DNA of 64,000 bases from Listeria_A hofi (GTDB lineage: Bacteria; Bacillota; Bacilli; Lactobacillales; Listeriaceae), in assembly GCF_963575615.1 (NCBI RefSeq), contig NZ_CAUYTL010000001.1, forward strand, positions 186,001 to 250,000, read 5' to 3'. Under the pieces are notes generated by a model. That model was not told the DNA's origin. It saw only the letters and a program-made list of their open reading frames with translations, and did no database searches. Shown here in pieces: positions 9,699 through 18,202 of the stretch (its first letter is position 1; each line of letters begins with the position of its first letter). Position numbers and translations under genes: made by a program.

Positions 9699-10066
9699 TT
9701 ACCTTCCACTACCTTCACATTATCTGGATCTAGTTTCAATCCCAATTCTTTCGCTTTTTGCCAAACACGTTCATAACGACTAAGATCCGCCACTTCTGCC
9801 GACAAATCCTCATTCGCCTTCACCTGCTTATCCACTTCTGCCTGTTTTTCTTGAATACCTTGGTTCACACTATAGACTTGCGCTTGTACGTGAATAATCT
9901 TAAACGCAAATACTGCAATAACGATAATAAAAACAGACGCAATCAACTTTTCGCCCAATGTTATTTTTCCACGCTTTAAAATTTGTTTTTTAGGCTGTGG
10001 TTGCGGTGTCTCTCTATGTACACGTTTCGGTTCCACATTCGTTTTGTAGGCTACATTATTACTCAA
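9695..10066 (-). CDS. ftsL: FtsL, septal division protein
   Basis: FtsL is a small bitopic protein that forms a complex with DivIB and DivIC at the septum. The 123-residue product has a basic cytoplasmic N-terminus (KPQPKKQILKRGKI-like), a single membrane helix at about residues 38-57 (ASVFIIVIAVFAFKIIHV) and an extracellular coiled coil rich in E, Q, K and V (about residues 65-105). The frame opens with a TTG (MSNNVAYKTN) ten bases after TAGGAG. It sits between rsmH and pbpB and overlaps pbpB by four bases. Sequence is poorly conserved in this family, so position and topology carry the call. Confidence 0.92.
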   Translation of the reverse strand: MSNNVAYKTNVEPKRVHRETPQPQPKKQILKRGKITLGEKLIASVFIIVIAVFAFKIIHVQAQVYSVNQGIQEKQAEVDKQVKANEDLSAEVADLSRYERVWQKAKELGLKLDPDNVKVVEGK

Positions 10067-10086
10067 TCTACTTCAACTCCTACTTC

Positions 10087-11022
10087 CTAAATATTCCGTT
10101 CTACCACTCTCAGTTTTGCTGATCGTGCACGATTATTTTCTGCTAGTTCTTCCTCAGATGGGAGAATCGGTTTTTTCGTCACTACTTTCATTTTCGGTTT
10201 ATACTCATCTGGAATAATCGGTAACCCCGGTGGCAGCTCTGGACCTTTCGATTCCTCTGCAAAAATTTGTTTTGTAATTCTATCTTCTAATGAATGGAAT
10301 GTAATGACACTGATTCGTCCGCTAGGTTTCAGCAAGTCCATCGCCTCTTTCAGCGAGTCCTCAACCGCGCCTAGCTCATCATTCACCGCAATGCGAATCG
10401 CTTGGAAAATCCGCTTTGCCGGATGTCCACCTTTTCGCCTCGCCGGTGCTGGAATCGCCGCTTTAATCGCATCCACTAGTTCTCCAGTCGTGTCAATCGG
10501 TGCTATTTCACGCCGACGCTCAATCTCACGCGCCACTTGCTTCGAAAATTTTTCCTCGCCATAACGGAAAAAAATACGCACAAGATCTTCGTAGCGCCAT
10601 TCATTTACAACGTCATGTGCCGTAAGTTCTGCCTCCTGATCCATTCGCATATCTAGTGGTGCATCTTGATGATAACTAAAGCCACGTTCTCGTTCATCTA
10701 GTTGTGGTGACGAAACACCTAAATCATACAAAATTCCATCCACTTCTGTAATTCCTACTTCTAACAATGCTTCCTTAATATATCTAAAGTTGCTTTTAAT
10801 AAATGTTACTCTTCCCGCGTAATCCTGCAACCGCTCTTTGGCGTGAGCCAGCGCTTTGTTATCTTGATCAAATGCGAATAAATGCCCTTCTTCTGAGAGC
10901 TGACTCAACAAATATTCACTGTGCCCTGCACCGCCAAGTGTACAATCTACATACACTCCATCCGGCTTTATATTCAAGCTATCAACTGTTTCCTTCAACA
11001 ATACCGTCTCATGTTGGAACAT
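10087..11022 (-). CDS. rsmH: RsmH (MraW), 16S rRNA m4C1402 methyltransferase
   Basis: RsmH N4-methylates C1402 of 16S rRNA using S-adenosylmethionine. The start is the ATG at 11022 (MFQHETVLLKETVDSL), with GAGGAGGGG seven bases upstream; an upstream start would be in the ribosome site. The SAM-binding motif CTLGGAGHSEYLL lies near residues 28-40, followed by LYDLGVSSPQLDE and the conserved HPAKRIFQAIRIAVN and ISVITFHSLEDR stretches. At 311 residues the length is typical. It is the second gene of the dcw operon, after mraZ and before ftsL. Confidence 0.96.
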   Translation of the reverse strand: MFQHETVLLKETVDSLNIKPDGVYVDCTLGGAGHSEYLLSQLSEEGHLFAFDQDNKALAHAKERLQDYAGRVTFIKSNFRYIKEALLEVGITEVDGILYDLGVSSPQLDERERGFSYHQDAPLDMRMDQEAELTAHDVVNEWRYEDLVRIFFRYGEEKFSKQVAREIERRREIAPIDTTGELVDAIKAAIPAPARRKGGHPAKRIFQAIRIAVNDELGAVEDSLKEAMDLLKPSGRISVITFHSLEDRITKQIFAEESKGPELPPGLPIIPDEYKPKMKVVTKKPILPSEEELAENNRARSAKLRVVERNI

Positions 11023-11041
11023 CTTTATGCCCCTCCTCTTT

Positions 11042-11473
11042 TTAAATATCAAAGCCAATCATATTTTCGGCAATATCTGAGAATGATTCTTGCGCCTCAT
11101 CAAAGAAGTTATCCCATTCCGATTTGCTCCAAATTTCAATACGACTTGCGACCCCGACAATCACCGTCTCCTTCTCAAGTTCAGCGTAGCTCGTCAAGTT
11201 GGATGGAATATTAATCCGTCCTTGCTTATCAAGCTCACATTCTGAAGCCCCGGAAAAGAAAAAACGGGTAAAAGAACGAGCATCTTTTTTAGTCAGTGGG
11301 AGTGTCTGAATCTTCTCTTCTACTTTCGTCCACTCATCAATCGAATAAACAAAGAGACATTTATCAAGCCCTCGAGTAATGACAAAATGATCCCCTAATT
11401 GTTCACGGAATTTAGATGGCACGATTAAGCGGCCCTTTATATCAATGTTATGTTGATATTCGCCCATGAACAT
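11042..11473 (-). CDS. mraZ: MraZ, transcriptional repressor of the dcw operon
   Basis: MraZ is a DNA-binding protein of the AbrB fold that represses its own operon by binding short direct repeats upstream. The 143-residue product has two SpoVT/AbrB-like halves: MFMGEYQHNIDIKGRLIVPS at residues 1-20 and CELDKQGRINIPSNLTSYA around residues 72-90. I chose the ATG at 11473, where the family consensus MFMGEYQHN begins; a GTGGGGA lies just upstream. It is the first gene of the dcw operon. GTGG repeats at 10-bp spacing lie immediately upstream. Confidence 0.95.
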   Translation of the reverse strand: MFMGEYQHNIDIKGRLIVPSKFREQLGDHFVITRGLDKCLFVYSIDEWTKVEEKIQTLPLTKKDARSFTRFFFSGASECELDKQGRINIPSNLTSYAELEKETVIVGVASRIEIWSKSEWDNFFDEAQESFSDIAENMIGFDI

Positions 11474-11505
11474 AGTCCATCCCCACTTTCTTATACACAA
11501 CTTTA

Positions 11506-11529
11506 CCACAACTCCCCACTTCGTACCAC
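11506..11529 (-). promoter_or_regulatory. Putative MraZ-binding direct repeats
   Basis: On the minus strand, three GTGG tetramers occur in phase at exactly 10-bp spacing (plus-strand CCAC at 11526, 11516 and 11506), 33 bases and more upstream of the mraZ start, with a degenerate fourth (GTGT) next. Known MraZ boxes are G-rich direct repeats at about 10-bp spacing in front of mraZ, so autoregulation is the natural reading. A promoter core was not resolved. Confidence 0.6.
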
Positions 11530-11741
11530 CAAAAACTGAAAAAAAGCAAAAAAAAGAAGCCAGTAATAAAATCCAGCTCCTCTCAGCGCTTTTATAGAGC
11601 CAATTTCCTAATACAAAAATTTGTGGGGCTTAGTGGAGCAAGCTGTAATAAATGCTACAATTGAAAATAATCCTTTTTTAAGTGTTAGTTAATATCCAGT
11701 TTATGTTTATCTGGCATTATAAGTGAGAAGGAGGTTTTCTG

Positions 11742-12461
11742 ATGACTAAGTTGCTTATTATCTTAATCACATCCCTACTCACTGCCTGTTTGAATGCAAG
11801 CGAAAACAGGACAAACCATTCAGAAATACCAGTAAAAAAAGAAAAGGAGGAGAAAAATGTGACACAGTTAAACCAATCCTTACTCCAAGCTATCGATTCC
11901 AATAACCTGCAACAAATCGAATCACTTCTACAACGAGGTGCACAGGTAGATACAGTGAACCAGCTCGGTGAGAGCGGACTCCTCGTGGCCACACATCAAA
12001 ACAACATTCCAATGGCTAAATTATTCCTCAAGCATAACGCCAATGTTAATTTACAGGATAAAATAGAGGACAGCCCCTTTTTATACGCTGGCGCAGAAGG
12101 ACAGACCGAGATTTTAAAAGCAATGATTTCGCATCATCCAGACTACAAACTAACCAATCGCTTCGGCGGAACAGCCTTGATTCCTGCAGCTGAAAAAGGA
12201 CATTTAGCAAACGTTCGACTTCTTTTAGCTAAAACAAATATCGATGTAAATCATATAAATAATCCTGGTTGGACAGCACTCTTAGAAGCAATCGTTCTCT
12301 CCACCGGTAACAAGACGCAACAACAAATCGTTCTAGCACTACTTGAAAATGGCGCTGATCCAAACATTGCAGATTCAAACGGCGTTACCCCTCTATCACA
12401 CGCAAAGCAAAAAGGATATGACACAATCGCGAATTTACTTATAACTCATGGTGCACAATAG
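11742..12461 (+). CDS. Ankyrin-repeat lipoprotein
   Basis: The 239-residue product starts with a lipoprotein signal peptide: hydrophobic LLIILITSLL followed by the lipobox LTAC, placing the lipidated cysteine at residue 16. A charged linker rich in K and E follows, then about five ankyrin repeats from about residue 45 to the end, with typical elements such as GADPNIADSNGVTPL and NANVNLQDKIEDSPFL. Ankyrin repeats are protein-binding scaffolds, so an extracellular binding role is likely, but the partner is unknown. GGAGG lies nine bases before the ATG. It is transcribed alone, diverging from mraZ, and ends at a strong terminator. Confidence 0.85.
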   Translation: MTKLLIILITSLLTACLNASENRTNHSEIPVKKEKEEKNVTQLNQSLLQAIDSNNLQQIESLLQRGAQVDTVNQLGESGLLVATHQNNIPMAKLFLKHNANVNLQDKIEDSPFLYAGAEGQTEILKAMISHHPDYKLTNRFGGTALIPAAEKGHLANVRLLLAKTNIDVNHINNPGWTALLEAIVLSTGNKTQQQIVLALLENGADPNIADSNGVTPLSHAKQKGYDTIANLLITHGAQ

Positions 12462-12465
12462 CAAA

Positions 12466-12515
12466 AAAAGAAGAGACACGACCGAAAACGCATATTCGGT
12501 CGTGTCTCTTCTTTT
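12466..12515. terminator. Strong bidirectional terminator
   Basis: A perfect 20-bp inverted repeat (12466-12485 and 12496-12515) with a 10-base loop and A/T-rich flanks separates the convergent ankyrin lipoprotein and MFS genes and can serve both strands. Confidence 0.93.
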
Positions 12516-12516
12516 G

Positions 12517-13764
12517 CTATTCTTGTTTTACTGTTCTCGTCGTCGGTTTCAATGCCCAAAACGTCATCATAACGCCGAAGAAACCGCAAGAAACAATAAA
12601 CAACGCCATACCATATTTCCCGATATACGGCGAAAACATCAGACTTCCCGCACCAATTAATTTTCCGATTTGAAAAACAAAACCGTTAAATGCCATGTAA
12701 GTCCCACGCATCGTTTCATCCACAATATCCGCCAAAATCGTTTGCCGCGTTGGCACATAAAGCAATTCACCCACAGATAAAATGATGGTTGCCCCTAGCA
12801 AAGCCCAAATATTATTCGCCAAGGCACATAACGCAAATCCGAACGTAAAAACCATAAACCCGACATACATCCATTTTTGCAAATTCCGATCTCGCACCCA
12901 TTTTGCAATCGGCGCCGTAAAAAGCACAATCATCAGTGTGTTAACGAGTGTCAAAGCACTCACCAACTTCACGCCATCAAACGACGTACTTCCAAGCCAT
13001 CCAAAATCGTATATCATCGGTGGAAATATATCTGCTAATCGAACCGAAATAAAATTGTTACGCTGAAATTCAATTGATAATACCGCAATACCACCTGCTG
13101 TGAACCATAGAAAACGCGCATCATACAAAATCTTCTGATAACTACAAAACAAACTTTTAATTCCAGCATCGCTCACTTCTTTGTTTCTGTCTTGCTCCAG
13201 CGTCTCAGAAATCAACACAATCGTGAGCCATGTCGTAACAAACGACATCACGAGAAGAGCAGTCAACAACTCAAATAAGTAGCTCTGGAAAAACCAACCA
13301 CCAATCACGATACCAATCATGACAGATAAGTTATTCGCCCAATAATTAATTGAATACATGTATGCTCGTTCATTTTGCGTACTCACATCAATCAACATTG
13401 CATCACTTGCAGGAACCGTTAGTCCTTGCGACACAGCGATCAAAAGCAACGCGACAAACGTCAACCACGGAGAAACAAGCCAAGGAGAATTCACAGTTAA
13501 CATCAACGCAAAGGCGCCAACCTTTACCCATTCTCCCCATACCATCAATTTCCGCCGCCCAAGATGATCCGCCAAATGCCCGCCATAAATACTTGCGATA
13601 AACTGCACGGCAATATTGATCATCAATAACACACCAGCGACGCCAACATTGATCTCTTTTGCAAAATAAATCGCCATGAACGGAAACACCATCGAACCAA
13701 TCATTTTACTTAAAAACGAAATCGCAATACGCGCCTTGATGTTTGGATGTAGCGCTTTAAACAT
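12517..13764 (-). CDS. MFS multidrug-type transporter
   Basis: This 415-residue protein has about 12 hydrophobic segments. The MFS motif A, GGHLADHLGRRKLM, lies in the loop between helices 2 and 3 at about residues 61-74, which places it among proton-coupled drug or sugar exporters (MDR/MdtH-like). The start is the ATG at 13764, with GGAGGT seven bases upstream; the GTG at 13773 lies in the ribosome site. It diverges from an SgrR-like regulator 98 bp away, which probably controls it. The substrate cannot be read from the sequence. Confidence 0.88.
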   Translation of the reverse strand: MFKALHPNIKARIAISFLSKMIGSMVFPFMAIYFAKEINVGVAGVLLMINIAVQFIASIYGGHLADHLGRRKLMVWGEWVKVGAFALMLTVNSPWLVSPWLTFVALLLIAVSQGLTVPASDAMLIDVSTQNERAYMYSINYWANNLSVMIGIVIGGWFFQSYLFELLTALLVMSFVTTWLTIVLISETLEQDRNKEVSDAGIKSLFCSYQKILYDARFLWFTAGGIAVLSIEFQRNNFISVRLADIFPPMIYDFGWLGSTSFDGVKLVSALTLVNTLMIVLFTAPIAKWVRDRNLQKWMYVGFMVFTFGFALCALANNIWALLGATIILSVGELLYVPTRQTILADIVDETMRGTYMAFNGFVFQIGKLIGAGSLMFSPYIGKYGMALFIVSCGFFGVMMTFWALKPTTRTVKQE

Positions 13765-13807
13765 TGACTTCACCTCCTAAACATAGTATAACTAGTTTTA
13801 AAAAGTA

Positions 13808-13848
13808 GAAAAAGGGATAATATTAAATTTTTTTGTCCCCTTTTTCAC
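13808..13848 (+). promoter_or_regulatory. Inverted repeat in the MFS/sgrR-like divergent region
   Basis: AAAAAGGGA and TCCCCTTTTT flank an A/T-rich centre between the two divergent genes, ending 14 bases before the regulator's start codon. It could be an operator or a leader hairpin; no terminator-like T tract follows, since GAGGAGG comes next. Confidence 0.4.
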
Positions 13849-13862
13849 GAGGAGGTTTTCTC

Positions 13863-15593
13863 ATGCGCGACCTTGCTTATTACGAGATGCGTGCTTTTTT
13901 GTTGGAACGGCAGATTGGCAATACCGCTGCTTTTCGCTTGAACGAATTGGCTGAGAAATGGGCGTGTAGTGATAAAAGCGCCAAGCGAAAACTAAAAAGA
14001 TATCAAGCCCTTGATTATTGCATGTACCAACCCGGGCAGGGTCGAGGAAACCCGTCAAAACTAATATTCCTTCTCACTTTCCAAGCAGAGATTGACCTGT
14101 TCATTCGAGAAGCCTTAGAGCAAGAAAGCCTAGACAAACTGCTCACCTTACTTCAATTGAATATCCCACGCGAATGGTTTAGCTCTGTCTCATACGAAAT
14201 GAATGATCTATTTGGACTCCATACCGAAAAAGGCGACCAAGACATACTCCGCCTTATTATTGCCCGTCCATTCAGCATTCTTGATCCCCTTCATACATCG
14301 ATTAATATGGAAAGCTCCTTACTCCTACAACTCGGCGATCCACTCGTCCGCTTCGATACAGTAACAAACACCGTGATGCCTTGCATCGCGCATCATTGGA
14401 AATCCGAGAATAACAGTACTACTTGGACTTTTTATATTAGAAAGGGAATTCGATTTCATCATGGTAGAACTCTAACAACGACTGATATCCTCCACACTTT
14501 TGAAAAAGCGATGCAAAAAGGCACCGTCACGCATTGGTATTTGAAGGATATTGCCAAAATCACACTTCTGTCCGATCACAAAATCATGATTCAACTAAAT
14601 AACTCGAACCCCTTTTTCACTCGCTACCTTTGCTTAGGAAACCTCGTTATCTTGCCACACGATATTCCCTTTGATGAACGGAAATGGATAAGTACCGGTG
14701 CGTTCAAGATAGCGCAACGAACAAAGAAAAAGCTGGTTTTAGAGGCCTATGATGCTCATTTCCTAGAACGCCCATTTCTTGATCGAATTGAATTTTGGCT
14801 TGTGAAAAATCAAAGAAATCCCGTTGTCACAGTAACCGATATGGGAAATGAGTCAAATAATGATTACACGGATTACGCTACAAAAAATTATGGCGTCAAT
14901 ATCTTCACTTTTAATTTTCATTATTGTTCATTCGCGCACCATCCAGCGTTCCGCGAAGCTTTCTATCACCTTCTGGACACACCTCTCATGTTAGACGAAT
15001 TAAACAACCAAGAAGAAACAGAGGCCTCAAGCTACTTTTTTCATAAATCTAGTGCAAAACGACGAGATGCTAACAAAATTGCCAATCTGCTAAAGACCGC
15101 GAATTACAACGGAGAACCGTTAAAATTTGCTATCCTTTCACACGCCAAAACGATTCGCCAAGGCCAGTGGATTGTCAATCGAGCCGCTACATTTGGTATT
15201 CCTATCGAATTACGAGTCATCGACATCAGCTCCGAATTTTACCAAGGCAGCCAGTGGGAAGCTATCGACTTCAGTATGGGGGGCGATGTCCCAAGCACTG
15301 ATATTGAGATTGCCTTTATGGATTTCTACGGTAATCCCAATTTGGCTCCACAGCGTTTTCTCGCAAAAAAAGAGCTCCAACAAATAGAGGAGCTACTACA
15401 TCGAGCACGCCAATGTCAGGATTTGAATGAACGCGAGCCTTTTTACGACCAGATAGAGCAATTTGTGCGGGACAATCATTTATTCCTATTTTTAGAACAT
15501 TTGACCAAACACCAATTCATCCACACAACAATCAAAACCGAAGAAACGCACCTATACGGCCATTTAAATTTAAAAAAACTATGGATTGACTAA
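13863..15593 (+). CDS. SgrR-like transcriptional regulator with solute-binding domain
   Basis: The 576-residue protein has an N-terminal winged-helix DNA-binding region (about residues 10-100, with RLNELAEKWACSDKSAKRKLKR) and a C-terminal family-5 solute-binding domain (about residues 150-560), recognisable by FDTVTNTVMPCIAHHWK, WTFYIRKGIRFHHGRTLT and LQLNNSNPFF-like elements. No signal peptide is present, so the binding domain is cytoplasmic and probably senses a ligand, as in SgrR of enterobacteria. The ATG at 13863 has GAGGAGG seven bases upstream. The divergent MFS gene is the likely target. It overlaps the convergent DUF3397 gene by four bases. Confidence 0.85.
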   Translation: MRDLAYYEMRAFLLERQIGNTAAFRLNELAEKWACSDKSAKRKLKRYQALDYCMYQPGQGRGNPSKLIFLLTFQAEIDLFIREALEQESLDKLLTLLQLNIPREWFSSVSYEMNDLFGLHTEKGDQDILRLIIARPFSILDPLHTSINMESSLLLQLGDPLVRFDTVTNTVMPCIAHHWKSENNSTTWTFYIRKGIRFHHGRTLTTTDILHTFEKAMQKGTVTHWYLKDIAKITLLSDHKIMIQLNNSNPFFTRYLCLGNLVILPHDIPFDERKWISTGAFKIAQRTKKKLVLEAYDAHFLERPFLDRIEFWLVKNQRNPVVTVTDMGNESNNDYTDYATKNYGVNIFTFNFHYCSFAHHPAFREAFYHLLDTPLMLDELNNQEETEASSYFFHKSSAKRRDANKIANLLKTANYNGEPLKFAILSHAKTIRQGQWIVNRAATFGIPIELRVIDISSEFYQGSQWEAIDFSMGGDVPSTDIEIAFMDFYGNPNLAPQRFLAKKELQQIEELLHRARQCQDLNEREPFYDQIEQFVRDNHLFLFLEHLTKHQFIHTTIKTEETHLYGHLNLKKLWID

Positions 15594-15609
15594 AAAACGA
15601 GCAAAAGGC
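15590..15609 (-). terminator. Terminator embedded in the DUF3397 3' end
   Basis: On the minus strand the last codons read AAGAGCCTTTTGCTCGTTTTTTAG: a short GAGC/GCTC stem followed by six T. The stop codon lies at the end of the T tract, and the convergent regulator gene ends within the same bases. Confidence 0.5.
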
Positions 15610-15973
15610 TCTTCACAATACCAAATACGAACAGCAACAAATAAAGAATCGCGAAAGCAAAGAAGCAAATCCGCCAATAACCGCGAATCACTTTTTGGAA
15701 ATTGATAACTCCTTGTGATTTGGCATATAGCGCGACAAACAAAATACCAATCAAGAATAAAAATAGAAAAATATATAATAAAAAAGATTGATCAAACAAT
15801 ACAATCATAAAGAAATGAACCGCTAAAATCAGGAAAAACGTCGTAACATCGGCGCTTTGCTTCACTGCTTTTGGCGTTCTTTTCGTTATGTTTTGCGCCA
15901 CAATAAATGTGACCGTAAAAATAAGAACCGGAGCCACAATTACAAGCGCCGTTATATTCGTTAACCAATTCAC
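15590..15973 (-). CDS. DUF3397 membrane protein
   Basis: The 127-residue protein consists of four hydrophobic segments (about residues 5-26, 43-60, 62-83 and 102-124) and matches what I recall of the DUF3397 family of Bacillales, whose function is unknown. It starts with a GTG that overlaps the panE stop codon (GTGA), so it is translationally coupled to panE, as in other Listeria. GGAAGGAG lies about ten bases upstream. Its last codons form a GAGCCTTTTGCTC hairpin followed by six T, so the terminator lies inside the coding end. Confidence 0.85.
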   Translation of the reverse strand: MNWLTNITALVIVAPVLIFTVTFIVAQNITKRTPKAVKQSADVTTFFLILAVHFFMIVLFDQSFLLYIFLFLFLIGILFVALYAKSQGVINFQKVIRGYWRICFFAFAILYLLLFVFGIVKSLLLVF

Positions 15974-16857
15974 CGTAAATACTCTCCTTCCAGCCCTTTC
16001 ACTAAGCCGTATAATGTTTCAGAAATTAGAGCCTCTTTCCCCTGCGTCTGAGCAAGCCTCACAATCGCCCCAGAAATACTCTCTATCTCTGTTCGCCGCT
16101 TTTCTCGCACATCCATTGCCATCGAAGAAAAATTAGCCGCTGTCGCCTCGCATATTGCCGTCACTTTTTGTAGCGAATTTTCTCTATTTAGCACACCCGC
16201 TACTTCACGCGTCAGGTCTACCAATACTTTATAAAAACTTTCATTATGTAATAACGCCCCATTCGGCACCCCAAGAATCGCCGTCAATGGATTAATCACC
16301 GCATTCGCCAATAATTTATTATAAACCATTTCTTCAAAATCCGCCTGCTCGAAAAACGGAAAATCAGAATTAGCCTTTAATATCTGCGCTAGCTCTTCAT
16401 GCATCTTCCCACGATAAACAGCCCAATTCGTTCGTCCGACTCCGCGCCACGCAACGGTTGTAGCATCTAGCTTCCCTGCACCGTGTTCACAAGTTCCGAG
16501 AAGAATCGTTTTGTGCGATAGATTGGGTAACAAACCTAAATGCCCAATGCCATTTTGCAAAAATAGAAGTGGCGTGTTTTCAGGAATTTGCGCAAGCTTT
16601 TCGACCAATTCTTCTAATTGGTAGGATTTCACGGTTATGATAACAAAATCGATGGTTGTGAAATCAGCATGAGTGAGAGGTGTTGCGTGAGCTTTGTATT
16701 TTGTTCCTACTTTGCCAGCCATAACTGTTATCCCATTGTTTTCAATGTTGTCAGCTTGTTCGTTGGAGCGTGTGAATAGCGTCACGTCTGCTTGGAGCAC
16801 CCCTGCGTATAGTAGGCCTAGAGATCCTGCGCCAATAATGCCGATTTGATATGTCAT
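15970..16857 (-). CDS. panE: 2-dehydropantoate 2-reductase (ketopantoate reductase)
   Basis: PanE reduces ketopantoate to pantoate with NADPH in the pantothenate/CoA pathway. The 295-residue protein opens with the dinucleotide-binding motif IGIIGAGSLGLLYAG (residues 5-19). A conserved VKSYQLEE with the catalytic-loop lysine lies near residue 97, and the C-terminal helical domain carries YNKLLANAVINPLTAILG near residue 180. GGAGG lies seven bases before the ATG. It is followed by the coupled DUF3397 gene. Related family members act on other 2-keto acids, but the fit to PanE is good. Confidence 0.9.
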   Translation of the reverse strand: MTYQIGIIGAGSLGLLYAGVLQADVTLFTRSNEQADNIENNGITVMAGKVGTKYKAHATPLTHADFTTIDFVIITVKSYQLEELVEKLAQIPENTPLLFLQNGIGHLGLLPNLSHKTILLGTCEHGAGKLDATTVAWRGVGRTNWAVYRGKMHEELAQILKANSDFPFFEQADFEEMVYNKLLANAVINPLTAILGVPNGALLHNESFYKVLVDLTREVAGVLNRENSLQKVTAICEATAANFSSMAMDVREKRRTEIESISGAIVRLAQTQGKEALISETLYGLVKGLEGEYLR

Positions 16858-16978
16858 GTTATCCCTCCTTTTTTTGCACCTTGGTTTTTATTTTAGCAAA
16901 GGTAGTGAGATTTTGCATGGATTTAGTAGGTTTGGCGTCTTGGTGTATCGTTTCAATTTTGGCCTAGTAGTGGTTTTC

Positions 16979-17252
16979 AACTTAGCGTCCTAAAGCACTG
17001 GTGGATTACCTACTCACTGCGTTCGCATGCATATTGAGGCTCTTCTTGTTTTATGGACTTCTCGTTCATTTCTAAATTTTCCTAGTTTAGCGCATAAGAA
17101 CCACTGAGGGATTACCTGCTCGCTTTGCTCGCATGCATATTGAGGCTCTTCTTGTTTTATGGACTTCTCGTTCATTTCTAAATTTTCCTAGTTTAGCGCA
17201 TAAGAACCACTGAGGGATTACCTGCTCGCTTTGCTCGCATGCATATTGAGGC
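16979..17252. repeat. 106-bp tandem repeat, 2.6 copies
   Basis: Two identical 106-bp units lie at 17041-17146 and 17147-17252; a third, degenerate partial copy is at about 16979-17040. The units share the end CGCATGCATATTGAGGC. A frame open on the minus strand through the repeats reads the same DNA in two different frames because 106 is not a multiple of three, which argues against coding. The stretch lies between panE and the rpmF terminator; 16858-16978 shows nothing else. Confidence 0.9.
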
Positions 17253-17293
17253 TCTAATTCAGCATAGTATGCTTCATAAGAGCCACAACAAAC

Positions 17294-17332
17294 AAAAAAC
17301 CCAGAAGATCCATGGCGTCTTCTGGGTTTTTT
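17294..17332. terminator. Bidirectional terminator downstream of rpmF
   Basis: A 15-base arm ending CCCAGAAGA (17294-17308) pairs with TCTTCTGGG plus a T tract (17318-17332). Runs of A and T flank both sides, so it can stop transcription from rpmF on the minus strand. Confidence 0.9.
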
Positions 17333-17372
17333 ATTTGACAAGCGTACGTATCGCTTGCTTTGTTCACGCAAA

Positions 17373-17549
17373 TTAGTTGCTTTCTACTACTTCTTTGCCG
17401 TTGTATTGACCACACTCAGGACAAATACGGTGAGAAAGTTTGTACTCGCCACAATTAGGGCACTCAACCATACCAGGCACTTGTAATTTGAAGTGCGTAC
17501 GACGCTTGCGTTTTTTTGTTTTAGATGTTCTTCTAAAAGGTACTGCCAT
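17373..17549 (-). CDS. rpmF: 50S ribosomal protein L32
   Basis: L32 is a small zinc-ribbon protein of the large ribosomal subunit. The 58-residue product begins MAVPFRRTSKTKKRKRRTHF, the L32 signature, and has four cysteines as CPNC and CPEC spaced for zinc binding. The start is the ATG at 17549 with GGAGGT eight bases upstream; in-frame upstream codons are not L32-like. It follows yceD at 96 bp in the same direction, the usual yceD-rpmF pair, and is driven by the promoter upstream of yceD. Confidence 0.97.
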   Translation of the reverse strand: MAVPFRRTSKTKKRKRRTHFKLQVPGMVECPNCGEYKLSHRICPECGQYNGKEVVESN

Positions 17550-17645
17550 TTCCATACACCTCCTTCGCGACTTCCAGATATCTCCTTCATCGCAATCCAT
17601 CTAAGAAAAATTTCTTTCTCTTAAAATATATTCCAGCTCTTAGAA

Positions 17646-18173
17646 TTAGTTTTCTTCCTTATCAAAGAAATCGGCTAATCCTGCAAGACGAGGATCCACT
17701 CTTGTTTCTGCTTGCTTTGCTTGTTGTTCCAGCTCTTCTTCCGTTATAACATTCCAATCGTTTCCTTCTGATAACGCATTTTCTACATTATCACTATAAA
17801 CTTGCATCGGAATCTCAAGTAAAAGTAATTCTTCAATTACTGGTAACGCATCAATTTTGTCGCCATCCATCAAATGATGTGTTTCGTCTAGCACCTTCTC
17901 CTCTTTGTCTACATACGTTTCAATAGATTCGATGTGGTACGTATAAATAACATCTTCAAATGTTCTGGCACATGGCAAGACAATTGTTCCCTCTAAAACA
18001 AGATTGATTGAAACCGAATCTTGGCGTACAGCCATGTTTCCCGAAACATTCACCAGACTCGCTGAACGAACATCGTGATTATGTTCTTTCAAATATTCCG
18101 TTACGTCAATTTCTTGTTCAATCGGTACTTTCTTACCACGGTATTTCTGTAGTTGAATTAATGACCATTTCAT
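17646..18173 (-). CDS. yceD: YceD family (DUF177) protein
   Basis: This 175-residue acidic protein matches DUF177/YceD, which is almost always found upstream of rpmF; work in other organisms links the family to 23S rRNA accumulation. Visible features are LVNVSGNMAVRQDSVSINLVLEGTIVLPCARTFE-type central strands and a C-terminal EEQAKQAETRVDPRLAGLADFF, the usual family ending. GGAG lies nine bases before the ATG. A consensus promoter precedes it. The molecular role in Listeria is not established. Confidence 0.88.
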   Translation of the reverse strand: MKWSLIQLQKYRGKKVPIEQEIDVTEYLKEHNHDVRSASLVNVSGNMAVRQDSVSINLVLEGTIVLPCARTFEDVIYTYHIESIETYVDKEEKVLDETHHLMDGDKIDALPVIEELLLLEIPMQVYSDNVENALSEGNDWNVITEEELEQQAKQAETRVDPRLAGLADFFDKEEN

Positions 18174-18202
18174 CGTTTATCACTCCAAGCGCAACAAAAA
18201 AT

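Noticed and set aside
17087..17371. 94-codon minus-strand frame across the tandem repeat
   Set aside because: It reads the same 106-bp repeat in two different frames, has no ribosome site and overlaps the rpmF terminator.
16858..17372. CRISPR array
   Set aside because: The repeat is 106 bp, tandem and without spacers.
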